NCBI GenBank assembly: GCA_007449985.2
Contig: VIIQ02000116.1
Location: forward strand, 1 to 64,000
Direction: 5' to 3'
Length of the DNA stretch: 64,000 bases
Origin: Desmodesmus armatus
Lineage: Eukaryota; Chlorophyta; Chlorophyceae; Sphaeropleales; Scenedesmaceae
Of this stretch, positions 20,848 to 32,770 are shown piece by piece. The notes beneath the pieces are model-generated. The model saw nothing but the letters and a program-made list of their open reading frames with translations, was not told the origin of the DNA and did no database searches. The position numbers were made by a program, and so were the translations under genes. The number at the start of each line of letters is the position of its first letter. Positions within the stretch are counted from its first letter, which is position 1.

Positions 20848-21047
20848 GACTGCAGAGCTAACGCAGAACGCAAAATCAGCGCGATTTGTGCTGCAAATGG
20901 AGAGGTATCCTACAGTGTTACCTGCATCGGCACGATTGTTTGTTGCACAGAACCTGACGTCAAACCTCGTCACCGCGCAATCGGGCCACGACTGTACGCG
21001 GACAGCGATTGATGTAAGGTTTGTTAGCTTTCACGTAGCTGACTAGC

Positions 21048-21889
21048 AGTGTCGACATGTTGAGGACCTGCCAGCGCTGGCACGCTAGCGTTCTGGATGA
21101 CAAATCAGTCACAGGTGGGCAACTGCCAATACACCGCCGTGTGTGTCACTGATCATATGATGAGGGTGGATCCTGTGAGACCACATATGTCTGAGCCATT
21201 GTTTGTATGCACCATATGTGGTACCTGCACAGACATGAATTGCTTGCGGCAGCACGCTTCCTGCGCTGACGTTTTGCAAGCAGACAGCCACCCAGTGGCA
21301 TTGGCCTCAGCAGAGCTGCCCACAGTTCAAACACCCCCTATGTGCGCGTCAGACCGCACTGTGCAAGGCTACCTAATCAACATTTGCCTGGCGATCATAG
21401 CATGTACCTGCTGGATGCAACTGATGCGACAACATCAACACACCCCGCTGGAGGCACCCCAAGATGCTACCTGGACATACCCAGGCTGTCCCTGATCATG
21501 ACAACACAACCATGCCATAGACAGCAACTGCAGCTGGCATCAACGCCATCAATCACACTGCACTCCACAGTGCATACGGATAAACGCCAGCTTGAATCAA
21601 GGGCAGCCAGCTTTGCGTCCCAGCAATTCAATTCAACAGCCGATAGCTGCCAGCTACCTGCTCAATAGTGGCATCAGCAAAACCCCACACACAATCGAGT
21701 TGACACTCAACCGAAAGCTGCACTCATAGCTATCCAACCGTTGTGTCAGACCTAGGTCAACCCCAGAGTTGATACAGACCCACAGCACTGCCTCAGTCAT
21801 TCAGAAATGTCACACAGTTGGACAAACATGCAAGTTTGCATACCATTCAGCAACACACAGCAACATCTAACACATTGCAGCCCCCACAG
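21048..21889. other. Intergenic, nothing recognised
   Basis: Between the MYND gene's upstream region and the 3' end of the next minus-strand gene. ORFs are short and lack motifs. Confidence 0.5.
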
Positions 21890-23034
21890 CTAGCTATCAT
21901 CCAGAAAACCCTGAGGCAGGCCAGCTATGCTCATCTCCCCCAAATTGACCACCAAATTGACCACCACATCATCCTGACCCACAAGCTCAGGCCACGTCCT
22001 TGCCAGCACACCAGCAGCAGCAGCACCAGACAGCAGCGTGTGTGCAGTGAAGTTCACAGTCACATTTGGCGGCAACTCGCCAAGGTTTTCAGCCATGATA
22101 GCTGCCTCTGTATCTTCATCATCCAAATCAGCAGGATCAAGGGTGACTAGGTCCCCGCCCTTGCGCTGAACCCATGCTACAGCCTCGGCCTGGCTGCTGC
22201 TGCTGCTACAGCCGCCGGCCCATGCTACATCCTCGCCGTTCGCTGCTGCTGGGGATGCTGGCGGTGCTGCGGTGACACCAACAGCAGCAGCAGCAGCGGT
22301 GGTGGTGGCACCAGCACCCAACTGATGGGGTGCTGGAGCCTGACCTATTGCCGCACCTGCCAACCCCCCTGCTGCTGCTGCTGCTGCTGTTGGTGTCACC
22401 GGTGTGAGTGAAGGGAGTGTGCTGCTTGCCGCTGGCTCCCCTCCTCCTGCTGCAGCAGCAGCAGCACCAGCCGCTGCAGCAGCATCGCATGTAGGAGTGC
22501 CGCTGCTGTCATAGCGGATAATCGCCAGGGACAGGAGAGCCCACTCTGGATCCCTGTAGCAGCTGTGTATGCCCAACACTTGCCGCCCCTGCAAGCCCAG
22601 ACACAGGCGCGAACAGCTGCTGCCGCCACTGCTACCGCTGGCCAACTGTTGCTGTGCTGCGCTGCTGCTGGTGGTGCTGCTGTGCTGCCTCCCTTGCCTG
22701 AGGTTGGCATGTGCATGTGGTGCAACTGGATGTGTACACACAAAGTGGCCAGAGATAGAGCCTGAGGGGTGTAGCACCAGCTGTGCTACACCTTGCAGCA
22801 CAGGGGTGGTGCTGCTGTGGATGCTGCTGCAGCCAGGTGGGCTGGGGAGGTCTGAGAAGGTGTACCCTGTGCCTGCTGCTGTGCCCTGCTCTAGCCAGTC
22901 ATCACTGGGTGATGATGACATGTGCTGCTGCTGCTGCTGATGCTGGACGGCATCATCGTCACTGTTGCCTTCATCTTGTTGGGTCTCGTCTGCTGACATG
23001 TCTGAGCTGCTGCTGCTGCCAGGCGCTGCTGCTG

Positions 23035-23089
<55 letters not shown>

Positions 23090-23497
23090 TGGCGGGTCCA
23101 GCTGTCCCTGCTGCTTAGGAGAGGCCAGGGGGCTGAGGGGCACGTGCACAGCGGTGGCTGCTGCGGGTCCTGATACAGCTGCCGCAGCAGCTTGTGGTGT
23201 TGGAGGCGCTGTGGCCGGATGCTTTGGGCGGGTGTGCCAGCCGCTGCTGCTGTCTGTGTGCAGGGCTGGTGGGGAAGGTGCTGGATGCAGGTGATATGCA
23301 CCGATCGCTGTTGGTGGTGGCGCTGCTGCTGCACTTGGGTTCAGCAGAGACTCGGAGGTCACTATGGCATACATGCATGGCTCGCTCCTGTCTGCTGCTG
23401 CTGCTTGTGCTGCTGCTGGCCCCTCCTTCTTGCTCTGCCATGGTGAAACGACAAGTGCCTTCTGTGCAGAGCGCTTGTGATCTCGAATCTTTGGCAT
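21890..23497 (-). CDS. Low-complexity protein of unknown function
   Basis: A 535-codon single frame. The start chosen is the ATG at 23497 (MPKIRDHKRSAQ), giving a basic N-terminus; the frame is open further upstream. Most of the protein is Ala/Ser/Pro/Gln-rich with a poly-Ala run made by a CTG tract. Two segments look ordered: one around SGHFVCTHPV to about LSLAIIRYD in the middle, and the acidic C-terminal 90 residues with DLDDEDTEAAIMAENLGE. I recognise no domain. Introns may be hidden in low-complexity parts. It is divergent from the next gene. Confidence 0.5.
23024..23087 (+). repeat. CTG triplet tract coding poly-Ala on the minus strand
   Basis: Nearly uninterrupted CTG/GCT units inside the minus-strand gene at 21890-23497. 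Confidence 0.9.
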
Positions 23498-24081
23498 GGC
23501 GTGTTTGATGCGGGCTGCAGTAGCCAGCCTTGGACTGAACAGATCGGATGTCCTTAGACAACTGAGGTCAATATATAGATGGGAATACCTCACAACGTCG
23601 CATCCTGTTGCAAGGAAACTTCTTCAATTATATCCAGCTGAAAAGGGAGAAAGAATGAGAGTCCCAGCTGTCGTGCACGTTTGAGTTCCTCCTAGGGCTT
23701 CCAGGCTTCGTCCGTTTCTGGCAAGTCACATCCGCCATCGCTGCATTGATGCCGATCTGATGTACATGCTTCAGCGATATGCGGCACGTCTCACAGAGTC
23801 CGCTGCATCCGATCAGGCTGAATTGAACTGGGAAGCCCTCGGCACACACACAAACATGTTTCCCTAAATACCGAGCCTTAATTCTTGCCCAACATCCCGT
23901 GTACTAGGCGTTTGGCTCGGACTTCCGCTTCAGGTGAGTCCGTCGTCACTTACGTCTCGATTCGTGCTGACAGGAGCCTGAAATGGTGTTAGTAGTTGGT
24001 TTTTTCGTGTTGTGTGCCCGTTGTGCCCATTGATGTAACCCTGCCAGCCCCCGGACCAAGTCAGTGCTGGTCTGCTGCTGC
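23498..24081. promoter_or_regulatory. Shared upstream region of two divergent genes
   Basis: About 580 bp separates the minus-strand start at 23497 from the plus-strand start at 24082, so it probably holds both promoters. A TATATA-like word lies at about 23570. No other element is identifiable. Confidence 0.35.
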
Positions 24082-25557
24082 ATGGTGCTGTTCAGCGATC
24101 CTCAAGACGCTCGCGGTATCTTGCGCATCCCAGACCATTCCTCAAAGTATTGCGATTGTCTCACCGCTGCAATGCAGGCGCCTGGTGCAGCTGCCACAGC
24201 AGACATGCTGGTCACAGGCTCCCCTACAGTGTCCGATGATTTGGGCCAGCGGCTGAGCGACAGCGGCAAGAAAGCTCGAGACCAGTCCCCGACTAGCACA
24301 GCACGCCGTTTCTTCGGCGCTGCTGGCCTACAGCAGCTGCAGCAGCACCTCACCCGCCGCAGCAACAGCCCACTGGGCCGCGCAACTGTTGCAACCACTG
24401 CAACTGCTGCACCCGCAGCTGCGAGCAGTAACCCAAAGTCGCCGCTGTCTGCGTCACCGGTGGTGTCGGTGTCACAACTACCCCATGCTGTTGATGCACT
24501 AGCAGCGGGCCCGCCTGGCTGGGCTAGCCGTACCCCCTCTCCTCCCCTTGAAGCACCTGCTGCTGCTGCTGCTCCGGCACCCACACTTGACAAAGTGCCG
24601 TCCGATGCAGCCGCAGCAGCAGACGTGATGCCAGGACAGCAGCAGCAGCTGCCGCAGCAGCCGGCGGCAGCAGCAGCAGCGGGTGCAGAGCATGGGGTGG
24701 CTCCGGCAGCACCCTCGCAGCCGCAGCTGCAGCCCTCGCCTGTGATTGTGATGACGGAGGTTACTGATGCAGTGGTGGCAGCGGGGTCTGCAGAGGCTCA
24801 TCTTACACAACACCTGGCTGGGAAGAGAAAGGTGAGCAGGCTGATAGACAATGCATGCACACAGGTAGGTTGCATGATAGGTATGGCGCCCTTTGCCTTG
24901 TAATGCTTTTCCTGGGTGGAAGACACCCCGGCACCACGCTGTGCTGCATTGTTGGTGTTCTCACAAGCATGATACGGAGAGGGTGGCACAGTCTATGAAG
25001 CGGATCCAAGGAGATAGGAACGCACAGCAGACACGACACTGAACCGCACAGCAAACACGGCACAGTACCAGCGGCAGCAGCAGCAGCCTGGATTGGTGGC
25101 GGCACTCCGCCTGTGCTGTCACACCATGGCGATACAGTAATGCACACCACGTCTGCTATCACCTTGCTGCTGCCACATCACTGCTGAAGCTCCTTGCTCA
25201 TCCTCCTGCCCTGGTTCCTGCTGCCATGTTTGTGTAAATGTGTGTCGATGTGTGTCAATGTGTGTCCTACAAGCTGTCTGCCTCTCAACCTCCTGCCTTG
25301 TTGCTGCTGCCATACTGCTGCCATGTGTGTCACACAACCTGTCTGCTTTGCAGCACTTGGAGGGAACAAACTCCACAGAGCTCATGTATGTGGCACACGC
25401 CAAGAGCCCAGCACACGTCTACGATGCTTCAGACCAGCAGCCACAAACAGACCCGCAACCGCAGCAGGACCAGCAGCAGGTGGAGCAGCAGCAGCAGCAG
25501 CAGCAGGAGCCGCCGCTTCTGCAGCTGCAGCGAGATGACAGCGTGGGCTATCAGCTG

Positions 25558-25593
<36 letters not shown>

Positions 25594-25897
25594 GATGAGC
25601 ACATGCCGGACCAGCAGGAGCAGCAGGAGCAGCCAATGCAGGTTGACACCCTCGAGGCTGCTGACCAACAGCAGCAACAGCAGCAGCAGCAGCAGCAGCT
25701 GCAGGTCAAGACCCAAGTACAGCAGCAGCAGCAGCCAGCAGCAGGTGAGGACCCCTCGCCCTTCATAACACAGGCCGACTTGAATCCTGAGCTGCAGCAG
25801 CAGCTGCCGGCATCCCCTCCCCTCCTGCACAACTTGCAAGAAGTCGCCAGCAGCACATGCCAACCTCACTCCCCGCAGCTAACGCAGCTACAGCACT

Positions 25898-25929
<32 letters not shown>

Positions 25930-27997
25930 GGGCCAGGCAGTGGGGACTTCACAGGCTCCCCAGGCCTAGGCAGGCAGCACAGCAGCAGCCCAGGCCCCAG
26001 CAGCAGCAGCGGCGCAGATATGAAGCCTCCGAGCCTCGTAGATATGGCCCGCCGGGTCCTCGGCCGCCGCCCAGAGCTCTTTGGACCAATCGACGGCGGC
26101 CACATCCCCGCTGCTGCTGCTGCTGGTCTGACGGCGTCCCGCCTAGGCCCCTTACGGCGCAGCCAGTCGGGGAATGCAGCTGTCACGGCACCGGTTGGCG
26201 GCTTGTCGGGGGGTGTCGTACCGCTACGTACGGCCTCGCATGACGTCAGCATGGCAGCAGCTGCAAGGGAATCCATGAACACGGGATCCATGAACACGGC
26301 GTCCATGGGGTCCGCATCCATGAACACCGCATCGATTAGTCATGATGGGGCAGAGGGAGGAGCAGCAGCTGTTAACTCCCACATACTGCACCACGAGGCA
26401 AGTCTCAGCATGGGCACTGCCCCAGGGCCCTTACATAAGCGGCTAAGCAGCGCAGCCAGCCTCGAGATGTGGCTAGGGCCCGGGAGTGGGAGTCGTACCC
26501 CTTCCGGCTCCCCGCGGTCGCTGACAGCGGGTGCCGGCAGTGGGGACTACAAGCACCTCCTGCGCACCAGCAGCAATATGAGCACAGGGAGTGGGCAGGG
26601 GAGTGTGGCGAGACAGGGGAGTTTGGTACTCGGGCAGCCGGGGGGGATCAGTCGGGGGAGCTCATTGGATAAGCAGCCGAGCTTTGGAGGCTGGCCGGAG
26701 CTTGGAGCACCCGGAGCAGCAGTAGCAGCGGCGGCAGCAGCGGCGGCGGCTGCTGGGGCTGTAGCAGCGGGGGCTCCTGCAGCGGCAGGAGCAGCAGCGG
26801 CAGTAGCAGGGTCAGGGATGGGGGTGCGGAGTGGAAGCTTTTCCTGGCCTGCACCGCCGATGCGGACCATCTCTGAAGACTCCCTCAAGCTGGATATCCA
26901 GGTGGGTTTAGCAGTGATTGGATGGGGTTTAGCAGTGAATGGGTAGGGTTTAGCAGTGGTTGGGCAGGTGATGCCTGTGGCTGGCGGTGGTGTGCGGTTG
27001 TGGTTGGGTACTTGTGGAGGGAATCTTCAACAGCTTCCTTGCAGGAGCCCCTCACCATATGACACAGCTATTCAATGTGTCCTTGTTTCGTGTCTGCCTG
27101 CACCTTTGCAGATGCTGCCAGCAGTTGTACCTGAGGATTACCCCCCAGAGCCCCCACCCAACTCAGCAGCAGCGGAGCATGATGGCAGGCTGCAGGCCCT
27201 GCATGCCGCCCAGCATCGCGAGCAGCAGCTGCGGGAGCAGCACCACACCGACAGGTAAGACAACGGCTGGAGGTGTCTGCAGAAGAGTTCTATCACTGCA
27301 TGTGGGGTGCGAGTGGCCTTGCAGTGCGATGTGTGCTATGTGGGGTGTGAGTGCCCTTGGGCTGCACCCATACTCCTTGTACCTTCCAGCATCACTTGGC
27401 AGCATCAGTTGGCTTGACTTGAGAAATTGGGGTACGCTTGAGACATGATATAGGCCTAAATGAGCCCAAAGCACGCTGGCTAGTGCTGTTGGTGGGGTTA
27501 TCTATATACTGCCAGCGCTGTACTGCGTCGTGAAGATCCAGATGAACTGGACTGCATTGTACTGCTATGAATCGTACTGTCCTGTACTGTACTGCCGTTT
27601 GCCCAGGGCATTTTTTGCCAAGGTTGCTGCCTGGGAGGATGAGCTGGTTGACATGCTGGAGCGTCAGTCTGCCCCTGTGGCCATCCGCAACATTGTGTCG
27701 GTGTTCAAGGACAGGATTCACACAGAGCGGGACAAGAGCGAGTTCAAGGCGCTGTGTGACAAGTGGACGGGAGTGGTGGAGTTCCCTGTCGGCAGGTGGG
27801 TCAAAGCACAGCGAGTGCGGCGGTTGGGTGCTGTGGAATGGACGTGTTCTGAGCGCGCTGCTTGCCTTGACAGTCAACGTCGATGCAGATTACCTGTGCC
27901 GTCCCTGCATTCGTGCCAGCAACCTGCTTTGGGCTGTGAGACCAGCCATGCACCCTGCACAGCAGCTCACCCTGCACCACACTGACAAAGGAGCCTG

Positions 27998-28069
<72 letters not shown>

Positions 28070-28239
28070 ATGTTTGCCCTGGATGCACGCAATCTTCAAC
28101 CCGCGGTCACTCACACAGCGGGATCAAGTGCTTGGCCATCAAGAGCTGGATGCGAGGGACACACATGAGGCACCAGTCACACCATGACGATGATGACAGC
28201 GACGACGTGGGCTCATGGGATGATGATGCCGATGACTAA
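24082..28239 (+). CDS. Gln/Ala-rich protein with RAP74-like C-terminal winged helix, five exons
   Basis: Exons: 24082-24831, 25354-26901, 27112-27254, 27607-27795, 28119-28239. All junctions are GT-AG and in phase, for 916 residues. The first two exons are disordered: Ser/Pro/Ala, long Gln runs, and many RS-S or SGS phosphosite-like words. The last about 100 residues look folded: a helix ending DELVDMLERQ, then SAPVAIRNIVSVFKDRI, then an acidic-basic helix with KSEFKALCDKW and a final hydrophobic strand KCLAIKSW. This helix-helix-strand pattern resembles the C-terminal winged helix of TFIIF-alpha (RAP74), which contacts FCP1 and TFIIB. The N-terminal TFIIF dimerisation domain was not seen, so it may be a different nuclear protein using the same fold. 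It ends in an Asp-rich tail. The start could also be the ATG at 24172. Confidence 0.65.
26265..26335 (+). repeat. Coding minisatellite
   Basis: Imperfect repeats of about 15 bp around TCCATGAACAC encode a Ser-Met-Asn-Thr-like series within exon 2 of the preceding gene. Confidence 0.75.
28002..28067 (+). repeat. About 21-unit CTG tract in an intron
   Basis: A perfect TGC/CTG run inside the last intron (27796-28118) of the RAP74-like gene. It is noncoding in the chosen model, unlike most other triplet tracts here. Confidence 0.9.
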
Positions 28240-31200
28240 ACCTCACACATGACTAATGTCCCCGATGACTAATGCCCACAGTGCTGATGACTGATGGTTG
28301 AACCTGACAGTGATGTGCGTCATGTGGTGACCTAGTTGGACAGTCTGTTGGGGGATGACTCATCATGTTGTTGGGGGATGATGTGTGCCGCAGGGGAAGC
28401 TGCTGCTTGTATGAATGAGCTGAAAGCAGGTGCTGGGGGCTGGTCTTTGTGGTATGGGGAATGGGCGACAGCATGCGCTGATCCAGTTCAAATGCCTATC
28501 AGCCCACATCGCCATGGGGGTCATGGGTGTGTCGCAGTTGGCCTGTTTGTGGGCCACGATTGCACCAAGCCTGAAGGGCACACTAGTTTTTGTGTGGCAG
28601 CGTGCGGCTCGAGTCAGGGTTGTTGCTGCTGGTGGTGTAGCCATACATTTGGCATCGGTGTGGCACATTTGGTTGGCATGGACAGAGGCAGGAGCACCCT
28701 CAGTTTGATGCCTTTCAGCTCTCGCCCTTGCCAGCCCTATCTCGCCTGTGCAAGCTCCTCATTGTTTACAGCAATACCTCAGGCCACCCCTTTTTGTGGT
28801 GGGTTGTGGCAGTCACTATGGTACCTGCCACATTTCTTGCAGCAACACGTGCTGCCCCTGGATGACTACTGTCACATGAGTCATGTGTCATGTCATGGTT
28901 CATGCGTCATGTGTCTCCATCCAGCCCAGCTCTGATAGGGTGTGAGCCCTTTGGCCATAGCCCTACTGTTGTGCATGCTTCCTGCGTCAGCGCTGGCACC
29001 ACACATCGGTCACTGCAGCTTTATTGCAGGAGCCCTACGGTCCGCATGTAGCATGATATGATATCAGCATGATCATGCTGGGGCCCCCAGTGCGGCACAT
29101 CAGCACACAGAGGGGCTTGTGCTGATGGTTGCGTGCAGGAAGCATTGCAGGAAACTCCTGTCAACAGCGCATCCTGCAGCACAGGCAGGATGGTGTGCTG
29201 GGTGTCTGGTTGGTGCAGGGTTCAGCACACGTGTTTTTTGATTGTGTGTGCGCATATCTGCTGCTCAATCCGTTGCAGTACATGAATGTGCTCAAGCAGG
29301 ATATTGCCTGTGATACCCCGTGCTGCCTTGGTATTTTGTACTACACAGTAGTACAATCTGACCTGCACATATGCCAAGCAGCGCAATGGCAGGGGTTGTT
29401 TGTTACTGGGCCTGCAGGGCGTCCAAAGGGGCAGCTCCAATGTGGCTCCTTATCTATGTCACCTCAGGGTTTGTCCAGTACCGAGGGCTGGGCACTGAGT
29501 GCGGTTGCAGGGCATTTTTTTCCCGCCCGCCTGTATGCGCTACAAGTTGTAGTTGCCTGGAGCACAGTTCTGGCGGCTGCGCAAGCCATGCAGCGACACT
29601 TCACTGGGGCGCACCTGCAGGCGTGTGGGACAGAGATCCCTTTGGTTGCATGCATGGCTGTTCAAGCTGGTTGAGCGATTGCACTGGGCTTGGCAAGACA
29701 GCTGGAGTGTTGTGCTGTTGGATCAGTGTTGGGTTGGAGCATCGCCGGTAGCTAGCACACTGAATGTGCTGCATATCTTGACATCGGTGTGCAGTCGTCT
29801 TGGGTTGTATCAGTTGGTAGTTGGATGTGGCAGCCAAGTTGTACTGGGATGTGGTGACAAGTCTGTACAGTAGGGACAGTTGCACCTGCCGGTTGGTTGT
29901 ACTGTTGCTGTACGTGGCCCCAGCAGTTGCTTGGGGTTTTTTGCTAGTCAGAGTGGTGCACGTTGACTGTCTTGCTGAGGGTTCATGCGGCCAGTTTGCC
30001 AGGCAGGGTGCTTGCTTGCAAGTGTTGTGGAAAGTGTGGAGAGGAGGCCTGAAACAGTTGTCGAAAGTTGGTTAGGATGGGTGAGGTCGTACCTCAATGT
30101 GAAATTGTTCACCAAGTTCCAAGCAGGCCAGCAACACTGCAAATCTGGCGACCCACGAGTTCAAGCAGACAAATATGAACATGCTGACAATCTCAGTGCT
30201 AGCTAGCAGTTGCTGCTCCCCCCCCCCCCAACCCCCTTCAATGGCCAAGCTGACAACAATCCTCCAAGGGCCCCCCAAGTATGGAAAACCGGTCAGTGAG
30301 TGGGTGGTAGGGATAGGGGCACACAAACGTTGCATGTGTGTGCAAGTGCACAGCACCTGCAGCTGTTGCGAGGCTGCAGGTTTTGAGGGATGGCAGGCAG
30401 CCCCGACCCCCCCCCCCCCGCCGCTATCAGCGGCAGCGACGGCAGCCGTTTGCTGCTGCATCTGCATCATGTAGGGCTGCTGGGCTCCTTCGTTGAGGTA
30501 TACCCTGCAGGGAGCTTTCTTTTGCCTGGTCTGTCTCTGTGACATATTTGCACAGCTCACTTATTGGCCTTGCCCCTGCTAACAGAGGCGCAGCGGTCGC
30601 TGCCGCGGCTCCGGCCCTGGTTGTGTTCCACCGCAGCCCAGGACCTAACCCAGAGCCCAGCCCTGCTGCATATCAGTGATATGATATCACCCACAACAGC
30701 TGCGGCACTTGAGGGCTTCAAGAAACTTAGCTGGTGGTGAGCTGTGCATGGGCAATGTCCTCATGCAGAGGTGCCACAGGTGGCGATGCAGCTGCGACAG
30801 CAGCTGACCTATCAGGAGCTGGTGCCCTGGTGGTTAGTGGCAGCAGCCGGCCTTGCTTGTGCTAAGGCTGTGGGCAGCAAAGCAGGATGTCCTGTGCCTT
30901 GCATGCCAAGCATGGCGCTGCTGTGTCCCCCAGGCGTGTTGGTTGAAGAGCCGTCCTCAACGGACGCGAGGCCAATGGGACGCAGTCCTATGGCGTTAAG
31001 AGACCAAGGGGGTGTCTCTGTATCTTTATCTTTCTTCTTTACAGGCGCTCCATACTTGACTGGAAGACGGCAATCGTGCTGTTGATGGATGCTGATCACC
31101 GGCGGTGTTCAGCTTCGGCATGGCCGCCCGAACTGCCCTGTCCTTGCCTTGGAGCCTACCTTGAAACATTTCCTGCTGCACAGCAGCACGCTTGCTGTCC

Positions 31201-31928
31201 CCCTCTGCATCTATCCACTTGCTACTGTTGCTGCTGGGGCTTGTGCATTGTGATATGAGGAGTCAGGGCTCTGAGCCTGTGTGACACACCACTGCCTGAG
31301 GCCATGGCAGCAGGGCTGAGCGCACGGGCGTAGACAGTTGGGGCATCTGCAGCAGGGTTCAGCACCAGCAGCAGTTGAAACGGGCGAGCTGTCATCTGGG
31401 GCTCCGTCACCTGACCAGGTGATGGTGCCCAGACATGATGAGAGCTTGATCAGCATTACTTCCCCCGGGGGCATCTAAGGGTTTTGTATCTCAATTTCTC
31501 AGTTTGGTGCAGCAGCTCGCCCGCAAGGCGAGCGTCGCCCTCGGAGGGGAGGGGACCAGCAGTGCCAACATCGGGAGGGAGTTTCATGGGACAGCGAGCC
31601 TGAAAAGTAGAGGTTAAAAGGTAAACTATAGGATACAACGGTTTTCGGTGTCAGCGAGGGCTGACGTCTGTGACATGATGTCCGATGCACATCATGATCC
31701 AGGTCACAGCACAGCACAGACAAAACCAGGGCACCAGCTGGTGCAGACTGCAGAATGCTGTTGTCAGGCTGTGAATGGCCATCACATCAACCTGCAGACT
31801 TAAGGTCACGTTCCTTCCAGTCAAGCAACGCATGGGGCAACTAGCTAGTTACAGCTAGGGTTTGTGCTCCATCGAGCAGCTCCATTCGGTTTGAGACTCC
31901 CTGCGGAAAAAGCAGCAACGGCCGCATC
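28240..31928. other. Mostly intergenic; weak coding fragments at 30586-30900
   Basis: Most of this 3.7 kb has no believable ORF. At 30586 a good acceptor (CTGCTAACAG) opens about 150 bp of frame, and at about 30781 another acceptor-like CCACAG precedes a segment reading QLTYQELVPWWLVAAAG, which could be a membrane helix. The two do not join in phase in any way I found, so no gene is called. The palindromic words ATATGATATCA (29056) and ATATCAGTGATATGATATC (30671) are notable but unexplained. Confidence 0.35.
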
Positions 31929-32770
31929 ATGAGTGTGTTTGGAGCAGAAGGGGCACAGCAGGATCCTGCAAACATTAGTAAGCCCAGCAGTGACTGGTTG
32001 AGGGACTCCAACCTGTATCTACATGAGAAGTACCCCAATCTGAGTTTTGCGGAACGGAATGCTTGCCTTTTGACGTGCCAAGACGCCTCTGGTGGTGATG
32101 ACAGCAACCCCTTGGACCCATCGTACCCTGCAGCACGGGTGGGTCCACAACTGTATTGGATGAGTGCGCCACATCCTGCCTGAGGGGCCAGCTCATCCAC
32201 GGTGTCGAGGCATCATACGAATTCCACAGGGACCTTGCCAACGCTGTCACTGTGGCAGCAGCGCTGCTACTGACCATCACCTTTGTGGGATTTTCAGCAG
32301 CACCTGGAGGCACAATGCCCCAGAATCACACAATCCCCAGCAGCAACAGCGAAAGCAACTGGGCTGCCAGCACGCTGTTCTGGTATGCGAACGCAGTCGC
32401 CTTCTCCTCCGCAGCTGTTGCATTCGTCTGCGCGTTGCGCTCTGCATGGATGCCCGTATTTGTTGAAATAGCCAAAGCTCAGTACATGCGATTGCAGTCA
32501 GCAGTCTGCTTCAAAAGGGCGCTGCTGCTGGCAGCCTCAACCTTGCTTGTTGTCTCCTCTTGTGCGGCCTATGTTGCTTTCATCTTTGCTGCCTGGGTGG
32601 CACTCACCTGGCAACACGCATGTGCCATCACCTGTATGTTGGTCCTTGGCCCCGTCTGGTCTTACTGTATATATTTTTTTCATCTGCGGGTCCAACATGA
32701 TGCAGTGTACAACAAGGTCATGTCGGTTGACGTACGTCCGTGGGTGCTGCTCCGCTCAACATATCCTTGA
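31929..32770 (+). CDS. PGG-domain four-helix membrane protein
   Basis: Exon 1 starts at ATG 31929 and reads 70 codons to a GTGGGT donor at 32139. The second exon ends at 32770. The exact junction is uncertain: donor 32139 with acceptor 32191 keeps phase but gives only a 53-nt intron; donor 32153 with acceptor 32229 also keeps phase (77 nt). The C-terminal part has the PGG-domain signature: a hydrophobic helix (VTVAAALLLTITFVGF), the AAPGG motif, an Asn/Ser loop, a second helix (FWYANAVAFSSAAVAFVCAL), then two more helices. In land plants this domain usually follows ankyrin repeats; none are seen here. The protein of about 250 residues is likely in a membrane. Function unknown. Confidence 0.6.

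Noticed and set aside
28336..28935. 199-codon ORF after the RAP74-like gene
   Set aside because: Composition is Cys/Trp/Met-rich in a way typical of noncoding TG-rich DNA; no motif and no splice signals.
29129..29674. 181-codon ORF in the gene-poor region
   Set aside because: No domain, no neighbouring exons, and overlapping open frames of similar length.
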